A stretch of DNA of 52,170 nucleotides from Planctomycetota bacterium (GCA_016200265.1 JACQFE010000024.1:1-52170); one strand, 5' to 3'; positions 27,114 to 36,219 are shown, counted from the first letter of the stretch. The notes: generated from the letters alone by a model not told the origin. Translations and numbers: made by a program.

Positions 27114-28578
27114 CAAGAAAGCAGTTTACCGATTTGCGTCATTGGCGATTGCCGCGGTCATCATTTTCGCCGGCGAAGTCCGCGCGGAAGATCCACGTCC
27201 CGTCAAGAAAGGCGACTGGCCGATGTGGGGCGGAGGTCCGGATCGCAACATGGTCTCCGATGAAAAAGGCATTCCGGAAAAATGGGACATTAAGTCCGGG
27301 ATGAACATCAAGTGGAAGGCGCCATTGGGATCGCAAAGCTATGGAAATCCCGTCATTGCCGGCGGAAAGGTATATATCGGCACGAATAACACGGGTGAAT
27401 TTCGTTCCCATAGCAAGGGCGACAAGGGTATCGTTCTTTGTTTTGATGAAAAGACCGGAAAGCTCCTCTGGCAGGCCACGCACGACAAATTGCCCACCGG
27501 GCAGGTCAACGATTGGCCGGAGCAGGGAATCTGTTCGACCGCATGTGTGGAAGGTGATCGCGTCTATTACGTCAGCAATCGAGCTGAATTGGTAAGTGCG
27601 GACACCGAGGGCTTCATGGACAATGAGAATGACGGTTCGTTCACCGAGGAAAAGTGGAAGGAATCACAGGACGCGGATTTCGTCTGGCTTTATGACATGA
27701 TCGAGGAACTTGGCGTCTTTCCGCACAATTTGGCCACATCGTCGCCATTGATCGCCGACGATCTTATTTATGTCATCACCTCCAACGGAGTGGACGAAGG
27801 CCACTTGAATATGCCCTCACCGGATGCGCCGGCATTTATCGCCGTCAACAAGAAGACCGGCAAGCTGGCATGGGATAAGAATTATCCCAAGCGGAAGACA
27901 CTGCACGGACAGTGGTCGTCGCCCTCTTATGGCGTCATCGCCGGTCGTCCTCAGGTGATCTTTGGCGGCGGCGACGGCTGGGTCTACTCGCTCAACCCCA
28001 AAGATGGTGAAATCCTATGGAAATTCGATATGAATCCCAAGGAATCCGTCTATGTTCTCGGTGGTCGCGGGACGCGCAATGAGATCATCTCCACGCCGGT
28101 CATTTATGATAACAAAGTCTATGTGGCTGTCGGACAAGATCCCGAGCACGGTGAGGGCATCGGGCATTTCTATGCCATTGATGCCACGAAATCCGGCGAT
28201 GTCACCGACACCGCAAAGGTATGGCACGTCGGCGGCGAGGATTTCCATCGAACCATATCGACTGCCGCAATTTCCGACGGACTCGTCTATGCTTCCGATC
28301 TGAGCGGCTATGTTTATTGCTTTGACGCCAAGTCGGGCGAGAAGTATTGGAGATATGACTCACAGGCCGCTATCTGGGGCTCGCCGTATGTCGTGGATGG
28401 CAAAGTATTGATCGGCGACGAGGATGGGAAGGTTGTCGTTCTACAGCAGGGGAAAACGCTCAAGGAAATCACCACCAACGACATGGGCAGTTCCGTCTAC
28501 AGCACCCCCGTCGCGGCGAACGGCACACTTTTTGTAGCCAATCGACGTATGCTGTATGCAATTAGCGCGAAGAAATAG
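27106..28578 (+). CDS. Secreted PQQ-type beta-propeller protein
   Basis: 490 residues: a signal peptide (FASLAIAAVIIFAGEVRAED), then WPMWGGGPDRNMVSDEKGIP and a full propeller with blade motifs LCFDEKTGKLLWQATHD, IAVNKKTGKLAWDKNYP, YSLNPKDGEILWKFDMN and YCFDAKSGEKYWRYDSQ. There is no second domain, unlike the gene before it. The ATG overlaps the upstream gene by 8 bp (atgaataa), with agg about ten bases before, so the two are translationally coupled. The frame is open much further upstream, but that part lies inside the first PQQ gene. Substrate and cofactor are unknown. Confidence 0.92.
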   Translation: MNNKKAVYRFASLAIAAVIIFAGEVRAEDPRPVKKGDWPMWGGGPDRNMVSDEKGIPEKWDIKSGMNIKWKAPLGSQSYGNPVIAGGKVYIGTNNTGEFRSHSKGDKGIVLCFDEKTGKLLWQATHDKLPTGQVNDWPEQGICSTACVEGDRVYYVSNRAELVSADTEGFMDNENDGSFTEEKWKESQDADFVWLYDMIEELGVFPHNLATSSPLIADDLIYVITSNGVDEGHLNMPSPDAPAFIAVNKKTGKLAWDKNYPKRKTLHGQWSSPSYGVIAGRPQVIFGGGDGWVYSLNPKDGEILWKFDMNPKESVYVLGGRGTRNEIISTPVIYDNKVYVAVGQDPEHGEGIGHFYAIDATKSGDVTDTAKVWHVGGEDFHRTISTAAISDGLVYASDLSGYVYCFDAKSGEKYWRYDSQAAIWGSPYVVDGKVLIGDEDGKVVVLQQGKTLKEITTNDMGSSVYSTPVAANGTLFVANRRMLYAISAKK

Positions 28579-28635
28579 TTCTGAATTTAGGACTGGAGGA
28601 TTGCCGCTACAGACTGCTCCCTGGAACTGATCGCG

Positions 28636-29724
28636 CTAAATCTGGGCGGACGGCGAGGCTATGGACGCCGGCAGAAACACGCGAAATGTGCTTCCCTTGA
28701 TCAGACGCGATTCGACGTCGAGCGAGCCGTGATGGGCCTCGACGATGTGCTTGACGAGCGCCAGCCCCAGCCCCGTCCCGCTCTTCTGGCGCACGCGGGC
28801 GTCGGCGGCGCGATAGAAACCCTGCGTGAGATATGCTCGCTCTTCCGGACGGATCCCGATGCCCCGGTCGTGAACGGAAATGAGCACGCCGCGTTTGCCG
28901 CGCCTCGTGTCCGCGGCCAGTTCGATCACAAGGTGTTTTTCGTCCTCCGAATACTTGATGGCGTTGTTGATCAGGTTCACCAATATCTGCACAATCGCGT
29001 CACGATCGGCGTCAACGTTCGGCAATCCATCCGCAATTGAAAGATGATGCTCGAATCCTTCGCGGTCCAGTTGCTCACGATAGGATGCGTAAGTTTCGTG
29101 GGCCACGCCCACCACGTCCGTCGGTTGAAGCCGATACTCCTTGCGTCCGGCGTCGATTCGAGCGAAGTCGAGAATGTTGTTGATTAAATTCGTCAGCCGG
29201 TTGCTTTCGCGTTCGATGATCGCGTAATACTCGGCACGTTTTTCGCTCGGGATGTCGGTTCGGGTACGGAGCGTCTCCGCGAACATCCGAATGAGCGCCA
29301 GCGGCGTCTTGAGTTCATGCGAAACGTCCGCAACGAAGTTGGACTTCATTTCCGAGAGAGCGACTTCGCGACGCGCAAGCCGAAGCAATAATCCCATAGC
29401 GACGAGCACGGTCAGCAGTGCGGCTCCGGTCAACGCGCCGTATACCGTAATATGCGTCATCACCGTTCGCCGCTGCTCTTCGATGAATTCTTCCGAGGGC
29501 CGCATGGCGGCATTGGGCGCCGGGCCGCCCTTCTCCGCCTGTTCGGCCGCCTGTCTCGCCCATGTTACGGCCTGATCGAGCGTATGATCCGTAAATGATT
29601 GGATCCGCCGCAGCGCCAGCAATGTGCCAAAAAGCGCAAGTCCCACGGCGAATGCGACGAGCGAAAACGCCGTCACGCGAAGCCGCATGGAAAGAAAAGG
29701 TTTCCGCTGATTACGATCGGCCAT
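28636..29724 (-). CDS. Orphan membrane sensor histidine kinase
   Basis: 362 residues with two helices (about 17-38 and 93-115) enclosing a short periplasmic loop of some 55 residues, too small for a known sensor domain. The kinase core has the H-box FVADVSHELKTPLALI (His136), N-box NLINNAIKYSEDEK, G1 DRGIGI and G2 GTGLGLALVKHIVEAHHG. The core belongs to the common HisKA/HATPase type, closest in style to PhoR/BaeS. No HAMP domain is evident and no response regulator is adjacent, so the partner and signal are unknown. It converges on the PQQ gene with 57 bp between. Confidence 0.95.
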   Translation of the reverse strand: MADRNQRKPFLSMRLRVTAFSLVAFAVGLALFGTLLALRRIQSFTDHTLDQAVTWARQAAEQAEKGGPAPNAAMRPSEEFIEEQRRTVMTHITVYGALTGAALLTVLVAMGLLLRLARREVALSEMKSNFVADVSHELKTPLALIRMFAETLRTRTDIPSEKRAEYYAIIERESNRLTNLINNILDFARIDAGRKEYRLQPTDVVGVAHETYASYREQLDREGFEHHLSIADGLPNVDADRDAIVQILVNLINNAIKYSEDEKHLVIELAADTRRGKRGVLISVHDRGIGIRPEERAYLTQGFYRAADARVRQKSGTGLGLALVKHIVEAHHGSLDVESRLIKGSTFRVFLPASIASPSAQI

Positions 29725-29792
29725 GTAGGCGAATGATACCTCCGAACGAATTCCCGGGCGCGTAGCTTCTGAAGGAGAGTCAAACCAACAAA

Positions 29793-29863
29793 GTCATTCC
29801 GAGCCTTGGCTTACCAAGGCGAAGAATCTCGATTGCGAGATGCTTCGCTTCGTTCAGCATGAC
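29793..29863. repeat. 71-bp imperfect palindromic repeat element (REP/MITE-like)
   Basis: The left end gtcattccgagc and right end gttcagcatgac are imperfect inverted copies. Inside are gaagaatctcg and its inverted partner cgagatgcttcgctt, plus a small hairpin ccttgg/ccaagg (29804-29819). This resembles the widespread gtcatt(c/t)tgagcgaagcgaagaatct intergenic element of many bacteria. It lies between the divergent kinase and mrp genes. Confidence 0.7.
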
Positions 29864-29907
29864 GATGTGCGGTTTCCTTGGGTCGTCAATTCACCTATTA
29901 TAAGGCC

Positions 29908-30987
29908 ATGCCAACAATCACACGCGATATGGTCCTGGAGCAACTTCGGACGGTGAAAGACCCGGAGCTTCACAAGGATCTTGTAACGCTGAACATGATC
30001 AAGGACGTGTCGGTCAAGGGCTCGCGCGTGGGCGTTCATGTCGAGCTGACGACACCCGCCTGCCCGCTGAAGGATCAAATCTCGCGCGATGTAAATGCCG
30101 CTGTTCGACGGATTTCAGGAGTTGAGACCGTCGATATCGAGTGGAGCGCGCAGGTCCGCTCCAGCCGAGCACCGTCGAAGACACTTCCGGGCGTCAAGAA
30201 TGTAGTCGCCGTCGGGGCGGGCAAGGGAGGCGTAGGCAAGAGCACGGCCGCGGTGTTGCTGGCTTTCGGACTGAAGCGAAGCGGGGCGTCCGTTGGGCTC
30301 ATGGATTCCGATGTCTACGGGCCGAGCATTCCGACCATGACCGGCGTGGAAGGCCACCGTCCCGAAGTCAACGGACAGTTGATCGTTCCCGCTGATGCCG
30401 ATGGCGTGAAGATCATGAGCATTGGTTTCATGGTGGAACGCGACAAGCCGCTGATTTGGCGTGGACCGATGGCCCACGGGGTTGTTCGGCAATTCCTGGA
30501 ACAAGTAGACTGGGGCGAGCTTGATTATCTGATCGTCGACCTTCCGCCCGGCACGGGCGACGTGCCGCTGACGCTTGCGCAACAAATCCCGATGACCGGC
30601 GCGGTCGTGGTTTGCACACCGCAGGACGTGGCCCTGATCGACGCCCGCCGCGCGGTGAAGATGTACGAGCAACTCAATGTGCCTTGCATCGGGATCATCG
30701 AAAACATGAGTTATTACCTTTGTCCGAAGTGCGGGCATCGCGACGAACTTTTTGATCACGGCGGGGCCGCGGCCGCTGCGAAGGAACTTGGCGTCCCGTT
30801 TCTCGGCGAGATTCCATTGAACGTGAAAATCCGCTTGCACGGCGACGACGGCAGGCCGAACAAGTTGTTTACGGATACACCCGACTACGTACAGCAAGCG
30901 ATTATGCACGTCGTCGAAGCGACCGCCGGTCAGATCAGCGTGCGAAGCAGCCTTCAGGTGCTATCGCCGACGCTGACGGTGGAATGA
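29908..30987 (+). CDS. mrp: Mrp/ApbC/NBP35-type iron-sulfur carrier ATPase
   Basis: About 359 residues. An N-terminal DUF59/MIP18 domain (LRTVKDPELHKDLVTLNMIK) is followed by the Mrp P-loop ATPase with deviant Walker A GAGKGGVGKS. Further motifs are SDVYGPSIPTMTG, MAHGVVRQFLEQVDWGELDY, the LPPGTGD switch and the cluster-binding CPKCG (CxxC). The family carries [4Fe-4S] clusters to target apoproteins as a homodimer. ATG 29908, with aagg just upstream, is preferred to a TTG at 29878, which would add ten residues. It is divergent from the histidine kinase and runs in the same direction as the dinB and moa genes. Confidence 0.96.
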   Translation: MPTITRDMVLEQLRTVKDPELHKDLVTLNMIKDVSVKGSRVGVHVELTTPACPLKDQISRDVNAAVRRISGVETVDIEWSAQVRSSRAPSKTLPGVKNVVAVGAGKGGVGKSTAAVLLAFGLKRSGASVGLMDSDVYGPSIPTMTGVEGHRPEVNGQLIVPADADGVKIMSIGFMVERDKPLIWRGPMAHGVVRQFLEQVDWGELDYLIVDLPPGTGDVPLTLAQQIPMTGAVVVCTPQDVALIDARRAVKMYEQLNVPCIGIIENMSYYLCPKCGHRDELFDHGGAAAAAKELGVPFLGEIPLNVKIRLHGDDGRPNKLFTDTPDYVQQAIMHVVEATAGQISVRSSLQVLSPTLTVE

Positions 30988-31036
30988 ATCGGAAATTTCA
31001 AAATGCATATTTTCACAATAGGAAGAAAAGCTCGAT

Positions 31037-31540
31037 ATGAGTCAAGGTGAATTCCTGGCACGTGATCTCGAAGTCACTCGCGATTGGACGTTGAAACTCA
31101 TCGCGGATTTGAAGGGCGACGATTGGTTCTTTCAGCCGGCGTCGGGGCTCGCCCATCCGCTCTGGCTTTGCGGGCATTTGGCGGTGTCGCAGCACACGCT
31201 CGTTTTTGTGCGGTGTTTTGGTCAATCGATTCTGGCCGACGAATTCACCAGGCATTTCCCAATCGGCGGGCCGATCAAGTCCGCGAAGGAATACAAGTAT
31301 CCGAGCGTCGAAAACGTTCTATCAACGATGGAAGACATGCACGAGCAAACCTGCGCGGCGGTTCGAAAATTGAGCGATGAATTCCTTGAACAACCCGCGT
31401 TCGGGGTCGATGGAAAATCCATTCACCCGCACTACAAAGACAAGCGCGGGGCCATCGCCCACTGCAATCGACATGAGGCGTTCCACGCCGGACAAATTGC
31501 CATGATTCGTCGATTGGTCGGCAAGTCGTTCTTACGATGA
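31037..31540 (+). CDS. DinB-superfamily protein
   Basis: 167 residues forming one four-helix DinB_2-type bundle. Metal-ligand candidates sit in the expected places: His in HLAVSQHTLV and the C-terminal pair RHEAFHAGQIAMIRRLVG. The family includes mycothiol/bacillithiol-dependent transferases and many of unknown function; no thiol cofactor genes are nearby. An aggaagaaaag stretch precedes ATG 31037. It lies 49 bp after mrp and 53 bp before moaD, on the same strand. Confidence 0.88.
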   Translation: MSQGEFLARDLEVTRDWTLKLIADLKGDDWFFQPASGLAHPLWLCGHLAVSQHTLVFVRCFGQSILADEFTRHFPIGGPIKSAKEYKYPSVENVLSTMEDMHEQTCAAVRKLSDEFLEQPAFGVDGKSIHPHYKDKRGAIAHCNRHEAFHAGQIAMIRRLVGKSFLR

Positions 31541-31593
31541 GAAGATGCCGATGCGTTTCGGTTTGATCAGCGCCTCTTGACGCGGCAATTTCA

Positions 31594-31839
31594 ATGACTG
31601 TAACCGTATTATTCCTGGGACCTGCTCGCAAGGCGATGGGCCGTGAGTCGATGAGAATTCAACTCGATGAAAAAGCGTCCCTGATCACGTTGAAAAACGA
31701 GTTGGCTACGACCCGCCCTGCTCAGGCACCAATGCTGAAAACCGTACGATTCGCAATCAACGAGCAATTCGCGACGGACCATAGCGAACTTCACGATGGT
31801 GACATCGTGGCGATCATTCCTCCGGTGTCAGGCGGATGA
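31594..31839 (+). CDS. moaD: Molybdopterin synthase sulfur carrier subunit MoaD
   Basis: 81 residues with the ubiquitin-like MoaD/ThiS fold. It begins MTVTVLFLGPARKAMGRESM and ends in IPPVSGG, whose terminal Gly-Gly is adenylated and thiocarboxylated and then feeds sulfur to precursor Z. FAINEQFATDHSELHDGDIV matches the conserved strand before the tail. The stop overlaps the moaE start (atga), so the two subunits are coupled and made in balance. Confidence 0.96.
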   Translation: MTVTVLFLGPARKAMGRESMRIQLDEKASLITLKNELATTRPAQAPMLKTVRFAINEQFATDHSELHDGDIVAIIPPVSGG

Positions 31840-32267
31840 ACAATCCCGGGACATTTGTGGAACTCTGTCATGGTCGAATTCCGACCGAAACGATCTCGAC
31901 ATTTCTGAGAGGTGATGTCTTCTTGGGCGGTCTTGTCACGTTTGACGGCGTCACGCGGGCCGAAGACGCTCCAGCGCATGGCGACCTGGTGCGACTCGAA
32001 TACGAGGCATACGAGGGTATGGCTCTTAAGGAATTGGAGAAGTTGGCGGCGACGGCACGCGATCGCTGGTCGGCCGGGCGCGTGGCGATCATTCATCGAC
32101 TTGGGCCTGTGCTGCCCGGCGAAACATCTGTGACAATCGGCGTGGCCTGCGGTCATCGAGCGGAGGCATTCGAGGCCTGCCACTGGATTATTGACACGCT
32201 CAAAAAAGATGTGCCGATCTGGAAAAGAACTGTATACGCTGACGGATATTTCGAATGGGGAAAGTAA
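31836..32267 (+). CDS. moaE: Molybdopterin synthase catalytic subunit MoaE
   Basis: 143 residues. It makes molybdopterin dithiolene from cyclic pyranopterin monophosphate using sulfur from MoaD. The conserved features are all present: GGLVTFDGVTR, LEYEAYEGMA, IIHRLGPVLPGE, the His107-Arg108 substrate-binding pair in CGHRAEAFEACHW, and the catalytic lysines in KKDVPIWK (Lys123, Lys130, matching Lys119/126 of E. coli MoaE). It overlaps moaD by 4 bp and nth by 13 bp. No other Moco genes lie in the window. Confidence 0.97.
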   Translation: MNNPGTFVELCHGRIPTETISTFLRGDVFLGGLVTFDGVTRAEDAPAHGDLVRLEYEAYEGMALKELEKLAATARDRWSAGRVAIIHRLGPVLPGETSVTIGVACGHRAEAFEACHWIIDTLKKDVPIWKRTVYADGYFEWGK

Positions 32268-33064
32268 GCAAGAAGATACGTAATCCCAAGAAAACTGCAT
32301 CGCGCCGTGAGTCATCGACGGCCGCTCGCAGCAAGGTGAGCGTGAACGCTCGCGTGCAGACCATTCTTCGCGGCCTGCACGATCTGTATCCCGAAGCAAC
32401 GTGTGCGCTGAAACACCACGATCCCTTTCAGCTTCTGATCGCGACAATTCTGTCCGCGCAATCCACCGATGAAACTGTAAACAAGGTCACACCGATCCTG
32501 TTCGCGAAGTACCCCATACCGCAGGCACTGGCCGATGCGGATTCTGCTGATGTTGAGAAAATCATCCATCCAACCGGCTTTTTTCGACAAAAAACCAAGA
32601 GCATCCAGGGCACTTCCCGCAGCATCGTCGAGCAATTCGACGGCAGCGTTCCTGACAACATGGACGACTTGCTCACGTTGCTCGGCGTGGCGCGCAAGAC
32701 CGCAAACGTCGTTCTGGGAACCGCATTCGGAAAAAACGATGGCATCGTTGTCGATACGCACGTCGGCCGACTCGCCACGCGACTCGGACTCACTTCGAAT
32801 TCAAAGGACTCAAAGGATGCACAGAAAATCGAGACCGATCTGATGGCCGTCGTCCCGCGAGACGAATGGACTTTTTTCTCACACGCCCTGATTTGGCACG
32901 GTCGTCGAGTATGTGCGGCCCGCAAGCCAAACTGCGGCGGCTGCATATTGAAAGACGTGTGCCCGTCGGCTTTTCGAGTTGAAGGATCGTCACCCGCTCA
33001 GGAGAATCAAAAATCGAAAGGAATTTCGAAAAAAGCTGCGCGCAGCCAGCGACCGACGAAATGA
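32255..33064 (+). CDS. nth: Endonuclease III (DNA glycosylase/AP lyase)
   Basis: 269 residues. It removes oxidised pyrimidines and nicks AP sites. It has the helix-hairpin-helix LLGVARKTANVVLGTAFG with catalytic Lys148, the Asp167 in VVDTHVGRL, and the [4Fe-4S] loop C220-X6-C227-X2-C230-X5-C236. The hairpin reads LLGVARK where LPGVGRK is typical. The first 34 residues are a basic, low-complexity extension, probably disordered, and a similar basic Lys/Ser-rich tail ends the protein. The start overlaps moaE by 13 bp; a later start is possible since the extension is not part of the fold. Confidence 0.96.
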   Translation: MGKVSKKIRNPKKTASRRESSTAARSKVSVNARVQTILRGLHDLYPEATCALKHHDPFQLLIATILSAQSTDETVNKVTPILFAKYPIPQALADADSADVEKIIHPTGFFRQKTKSIQGTSRSIVEQFDGSVPDNMDDLLTLLGVARKTANVVLGTAFGKNDGIVVDTHVGRLATRLGLTSNSKDSKDAQKIETDLMAVVPRDEWTFFSHALIWHGRRVCAARKPNCGGCILKDVCPSAFRVEGSSPAQENQKSKGISKKAARSQRPTK

Positions 33065-33074
33065 ATCATCCGAT

Positions 33075-34559
33075 TTATCCGATGGCATATCGCGAAAGTA
33101 TGCGTTTGATCGTTGGAATCAGCTCACCGCGGGCCACGGAAAGTTGCGCAGGCTGCTGTTCGAGCCATTGACGCCGGTCGGCACCGATATTCTTGGATAA
33201 CTCTTCGCCGAGACGAAGGTCTTTCACGGCAACTTCGCCACGGGCACGTTCATCTTCTCCGATCACAACGGCCACGATCTTGCCTGAGTCGCTCGCATAT
33301 TTGAACTGCTTGCCGATACCCTGCGTGCCGACGTAGAGTTCCGTGCCGATTCCCGCAGCCCGCAGCTCGCCGACCAGCCGCTGATATTCCGCCGTGAGAG
33401 TTTTATCCAGCCGCGTCACCAGCACGGACGCAGTCGTCGATTGCGTGTCGATTCGACCAAGCGTCTTGAGCGCCGCGAGCAAGCGATCCACCCCAATCGA
33501 CGTTCCCGTCGCGGGAATTTTCTGGCCCGTGAATCGCTCCACCAAGCCGTCATATCGGCCTCCGCCCACGACGCTGCCAAATGGCCGACTCACGCCCTCC
33601 TCGTCCACTATTGGGAAGGTCAGGACTCCTTCAAACACAGGCCCGGTGTAATAAGCAAGTCCGCGAACGACGGTCGGGTCGATTGTGACGCGATCAACGC
33701 CGTACTCCATGTTCGAGAGCGCTTCATCGATTTCGCGAAGCTCCGCGACTCCCTCGCACCCTGTCGGGCTTTTCTCAATCAATCGCTGGAGCTCATCACA
33801 AACGGCGACACGCGTGGTTCCCTTCACATTGAGATAGTCGCTGACCACGTCGATCTGTGCAGCGGACAATGCCGCGCCGCGCGTGAAGTCGCCTGATTCA
33901 TCGCGGCGACCCGGACCGAGCAACTGGCGCACGCCATCGACTCCGACGCGGTCCAGCTTGTCGATGGCGCGAAGAATTGTGAGACCCGTCTCAGGCGTGA
34001 CCGGCCCGTGGGCGGCCACCGCATCCACCACGCCGCTGAGCACTTTGCGGTTGTTGACGCGGATCGCGTAATCACCGGGCAGAATCCCGAGCGCCTCCAG
34101 CGTATCGCACATGATCATGCAGCACTCGGCGTCGGCCAGCATGGACGCCGTGCCCACCGTGTCCACATCGAATTGGTAGAACTCTCGAAACCGCCCCGGC
34201 CCAGGCTTTTCGACACGGAACACCGGCCCCACCTGATAACGACGAAACGGCTTGGGTAATTCCGGATTCATGGCCACGAACCGCGATAATGGCGCTGTCA
34301 GATCGTACCGAAGTGCAACCCATTCCTCGTCCTCGTCACGAAAGGCGAAGATGCCGCCGTCGGGCTGATCGGCTTCGGGCAGGAACTTGCCGAGCGCGTC
34401 GACGTATTCGAGCATTGGGGTTTCCAGCGGAGTAAATCCATAACGCTCGTAGACTTCGCGGATGCGGGCGATCATTCGGTCTCGCGCGAGCAGGTCGGCG
34501 CTGGTGATGTCGCGAAAGCCTTTGAGTCGACGGGGTTCGGTTCTTAGAGTTTTGTTCAT
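33075..34559 (-). CDS. hisS: Histidyl-tRNA synthetase
   Basis: 494 residues, class II aminoacyl-tRNA synthetase. Motif 1 lies in LETPMLEYVDALGKFL, motif 2 in FRRYQVGPVFRVEKPGPGRF, the histidine-specific VRGLAYYTGPVFE follows, and motif 3 is near GTSIGVDRLLAAL. The C-terminal part (TASVLVTRLDKTLTAEYQ onward) is the HGTP anticodon-binding domain. It is slightly longer than the E. coli enzyme. It converges with nth with a 10-bp gap and diverges from the small DUF6174-like gene. Confidence 0.98.
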   Translation of the reverse strand: MNKTLRTEPRRLKGFRDITSADLLARDRMIARIREVYERYGFTPLETPMLEYVDALGKFLPEADQPDGGIFAFRDEDEEWVALRYDLTAPLSRFVAMNPELPKPFRRYQVGPVFRVEKPGPGRFREFYQFDVDTVGTASMLADAECCMIMCDTLEALGILPGDYAIRVNNRKVLSGVVDAVAAHGPVTPETGLTILRAIDKLDRVGVDGVRQLLGPGRRDESGDFTRGAALSAAQIDVVSDYLNVKGTTRVAVCDELQRLIEKSPTGCEGVAELREIDEALSNMEYGVDRVTIDPTVVRGLAYYTGPVFEGVLTFPIVDEEGVSRPFGSVVGGGRYDGLVERFTGQKIPATGTSIGVDRLLAALKTLGRIDTQSTTASVLVTRLDKTLTAEYQRLVGELRAAGIGTELYVGTQGIGKQFKYASDSGKIVAVVIGEDERARGEVAVKDLRLGEELSKNIGADRRQWLEQQPAQLSVARGELIPTIKRILSRYAIG

Positions 34560-34644
34560 CGTTTTTCCGAGAAACAGACGTAGTAGTTCGGATTCAAGTG
34601 TAATTGCGGTCGCAGGCCTGTCCAGACGCCGTTAAACTATCGAA

Positions 34645-35136
34645 ATGGCAGGCTCGCCTCGAAGCAAGATTCTTCTCATTGTCGGCGGGTTCATCGCTGG
34701 AATCGCGGTCACTGTTTTTCTCATGCGCGAACCGACCGGGACGCTGACCGCGGCCGCATTGCAAACAGCGCGAGACCATTGGCGAAATGCGGGCGTCAAG
34801 AATTATGACATGACGTATCGAATGCACGGTAACATGTACGAAATCCGCGTCCGTGGGGGGATCGTCGCAGACGTTCGCGTCAACAATCTTGCGCCGAATT
34901 CGGCGGATTGGAAGGCCTATAGCGTCGATGGTCTGTTCGACGTCTTGGCCTTGGACCTTGAGACATTTCGAAGTCCCGCAAATCAGGCGGATGGCCCGAC
35001 CGCCATCATGCGTGTGAGGTTTCACCCGCAATTGGGTTACATCGAGCATTATGTTCGCAGCGGAAGCACGGCCACTGATGCGACGATTGAAACCCTTTCG
35101 TTTTCACTTTGCGATGAATCAAAGAATTCGTCCTAG
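34645..35136 (+). CDS. Membrane-anchored DUF6174-like protein
   Basis: 163 residues. One N-terminal helix (ILLIVGGFIAGIAVTVFL) anchors or exports the protein. The rest follows the pattern of the DUF6174 family: ARDHWRNAGVKNYDMTYRMH, MYEIRVRGGIVADVRV, AYSVDGLFDVLALDLETF, and a late VRFHPQLGYIEHYV strand. The function of the family is unknown. It is a single gene between divergent hisS and convergent coaD. Confidence 0.7.
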   Translation: MAGSPRSKILLIVGGFIAGIAVTVFLMREPTGTLTAAALQTARDHWRNAGVKNYDMTYRMHGNMYEIRVRGGIVADVRVNNLAPNSADWKAYSVDGLFDVLALDLETFRSPANQADGPTAIMRVRFHPQLGYIEHYVRSGSTATDATIETLSFSLCDESKNSS

Positions 35137-35179
35137 ACTTCGCGAAGTCTCCGGGCCTAGCGAGTTGGTATTCAGCTTC

Positions 35180-35710
35180 CTAATCGTATTCATTGGGCCG
35201 CACACGCTCAGAACCCCGCAAGCGTTCTTCGAGCATTCGGGCTACATCAAGAGGAACAAGTTTTCCAAGGTTGTCCGCATCATACTTGCCGATCTCCACG
35301 ATTTGCTTGATCAACGTGCTCGAGGTGAGCACATGTTGTCCGCTGGTCATTAGAAACACGGTCTCGACGTTTCCGATAATGCGGTTGGTCATTGCCAGCT
35401 CGAGCTCGGCATGGAGATCGACCGTGTCGCGAATTCCTCGAAGGATGACACGGGCCCCGATCGCTTGCGCGAATTCCACGGTCAATCCCTTGTAGATGCG
35501 CAGCTCGACGTTCTTGAGATGCCGGGTGTGCCGATCCAGCATCTCACGACGCTCCTCCTGAGTGAACACTTCTTTTTTCAAGGGATTGTCGCCCACGCCG
35601 ACGACCAGCTTTTCAAATAGTTTGGCGGCGCGATCGATGATGTCCAGGTGACCGTGCGTCACAGGATCAAACGTGCCCGGAAATACCGCGATGTTCGGCG
35701 ACGCATTCAA
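35180..35710 (-). CDS. coaD: Phosphopantetheine adenylyltransferase
   Basis: 176 residues, the fourth step of coenzyme A synthesis (4'-phosphopantetheine plus ATP to dephospho-CoA). The nucleotidyltransferase motif FPGTFDPVTHGHLDII (T/HxGH), RGIRDTVDLHAELELAMTN and SSTLIKQIVEIGK are all present. The start must be TTG 35710 or later: a stop codon lies two codons upstream in frame and no ATG precedes the conserved motif. It lies 14 bp after the FHA gene. CoaD also supplies the precursor for the phosphopantetheine arms of the PKS carrier domains in this window. Confidence 0.97.
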   Translation of the reverse strand: MNASPNIAVFPGTFDPVTHGHLDIIDRAAKLFEKLVVGVGDNPLKKEVFTQEERREMLDRHTRHLKNVELRIYKGLTVEFAQAIGARVILRGIRDTVDLHAELELAMTNRIIGNVETVFLMTSGQHVLTSSTLIKQIVEIGKYDADNLGKLVPLDVARMLEERLRGSERVRPNEYD

Positions 35711-35724
35711 TCGATTTCAAGAAA

Positions 35725-36219
35725 CTATTCTTCTTCCTCGGGGGTAATCGCAGTTTGATCGGCGCTGGACGCCAACGCTTCGAGGGCCGAAATCGGATCG
35801 ACTTCCTCATCCGACATGTAGACATGCTTGGAGGTACCGAGTCTCGCGCCGCCGCCTTTTCCCGCTGCGGCCACCTGGCTACCCCGCGCCTTCGACTTGA
35901 TCTTCACGATTTCTTCGTCCGTCGGTTTGCCATTGACCTGCACAGTGAACACGACGGACCCAATGACGAGTTGATCGCCCGCTTCCAACTCTTCCTCGGT
36001 GATTCGGCGGTTGTTCAAGAACGTGCCATTGGCGGCCGCGAGGTCTTTGACTCTTGCCGTTTCCTTCTCGACGACAATTTCCGCATGGCGGCGCGAAACA
36101 TTCGAAAGCGGAATGCGAATGTTGCATGAATCTTTCCGCCCGATCGTTGTCGTGCCGGGTGAAATCGGAAATTCCCTCTTGGAGCCATCCTGTCGAAAGA
36201 CTATGAGCTTGAGGTTCAT
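35725..36219 (-). CDS. FHA-domain protein
   Basis: 164 residues from ATG 36219, the start that fits the first FHA strand (MNLKLIVFRQDGSKREFPI). The frame stays open 90 bp upstream. The phosphothreonine-binding residues are intact: GRKDSCNIRI, SNVSRRHAEI and NGTFLNNRRI. After the domain (about 95 residues) comes a basic Gly/Ala linker and an acidic tail (DEEVDPISALEALASS, ending EEEE). It probably reads a Ser/Thr kinase signal; no such kinase gene is in the window. It forms an operon with coaD. Confidence 0.93.
   Translation of the reverse strand: MNLKLIVFRQDGSKREFPISPGTTTIGRKDSCNIRIPLSNVSRRHAEIVVEKETARVKDLAAANGTFLNNRRITEEELEAGDQLVIGSVVFTVQVNGKPTDEEIVKIKSKARGSQVAAAGKGGGARLGTSKHVYMSDEEVDPISALEALASSADQTAITPEEEE

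Noticed and set aside
30115..30909. 264-codon minus-strand ORF opposite mrp
   Set aside because: Shadow of a fully recognisable Mrp ATPase.
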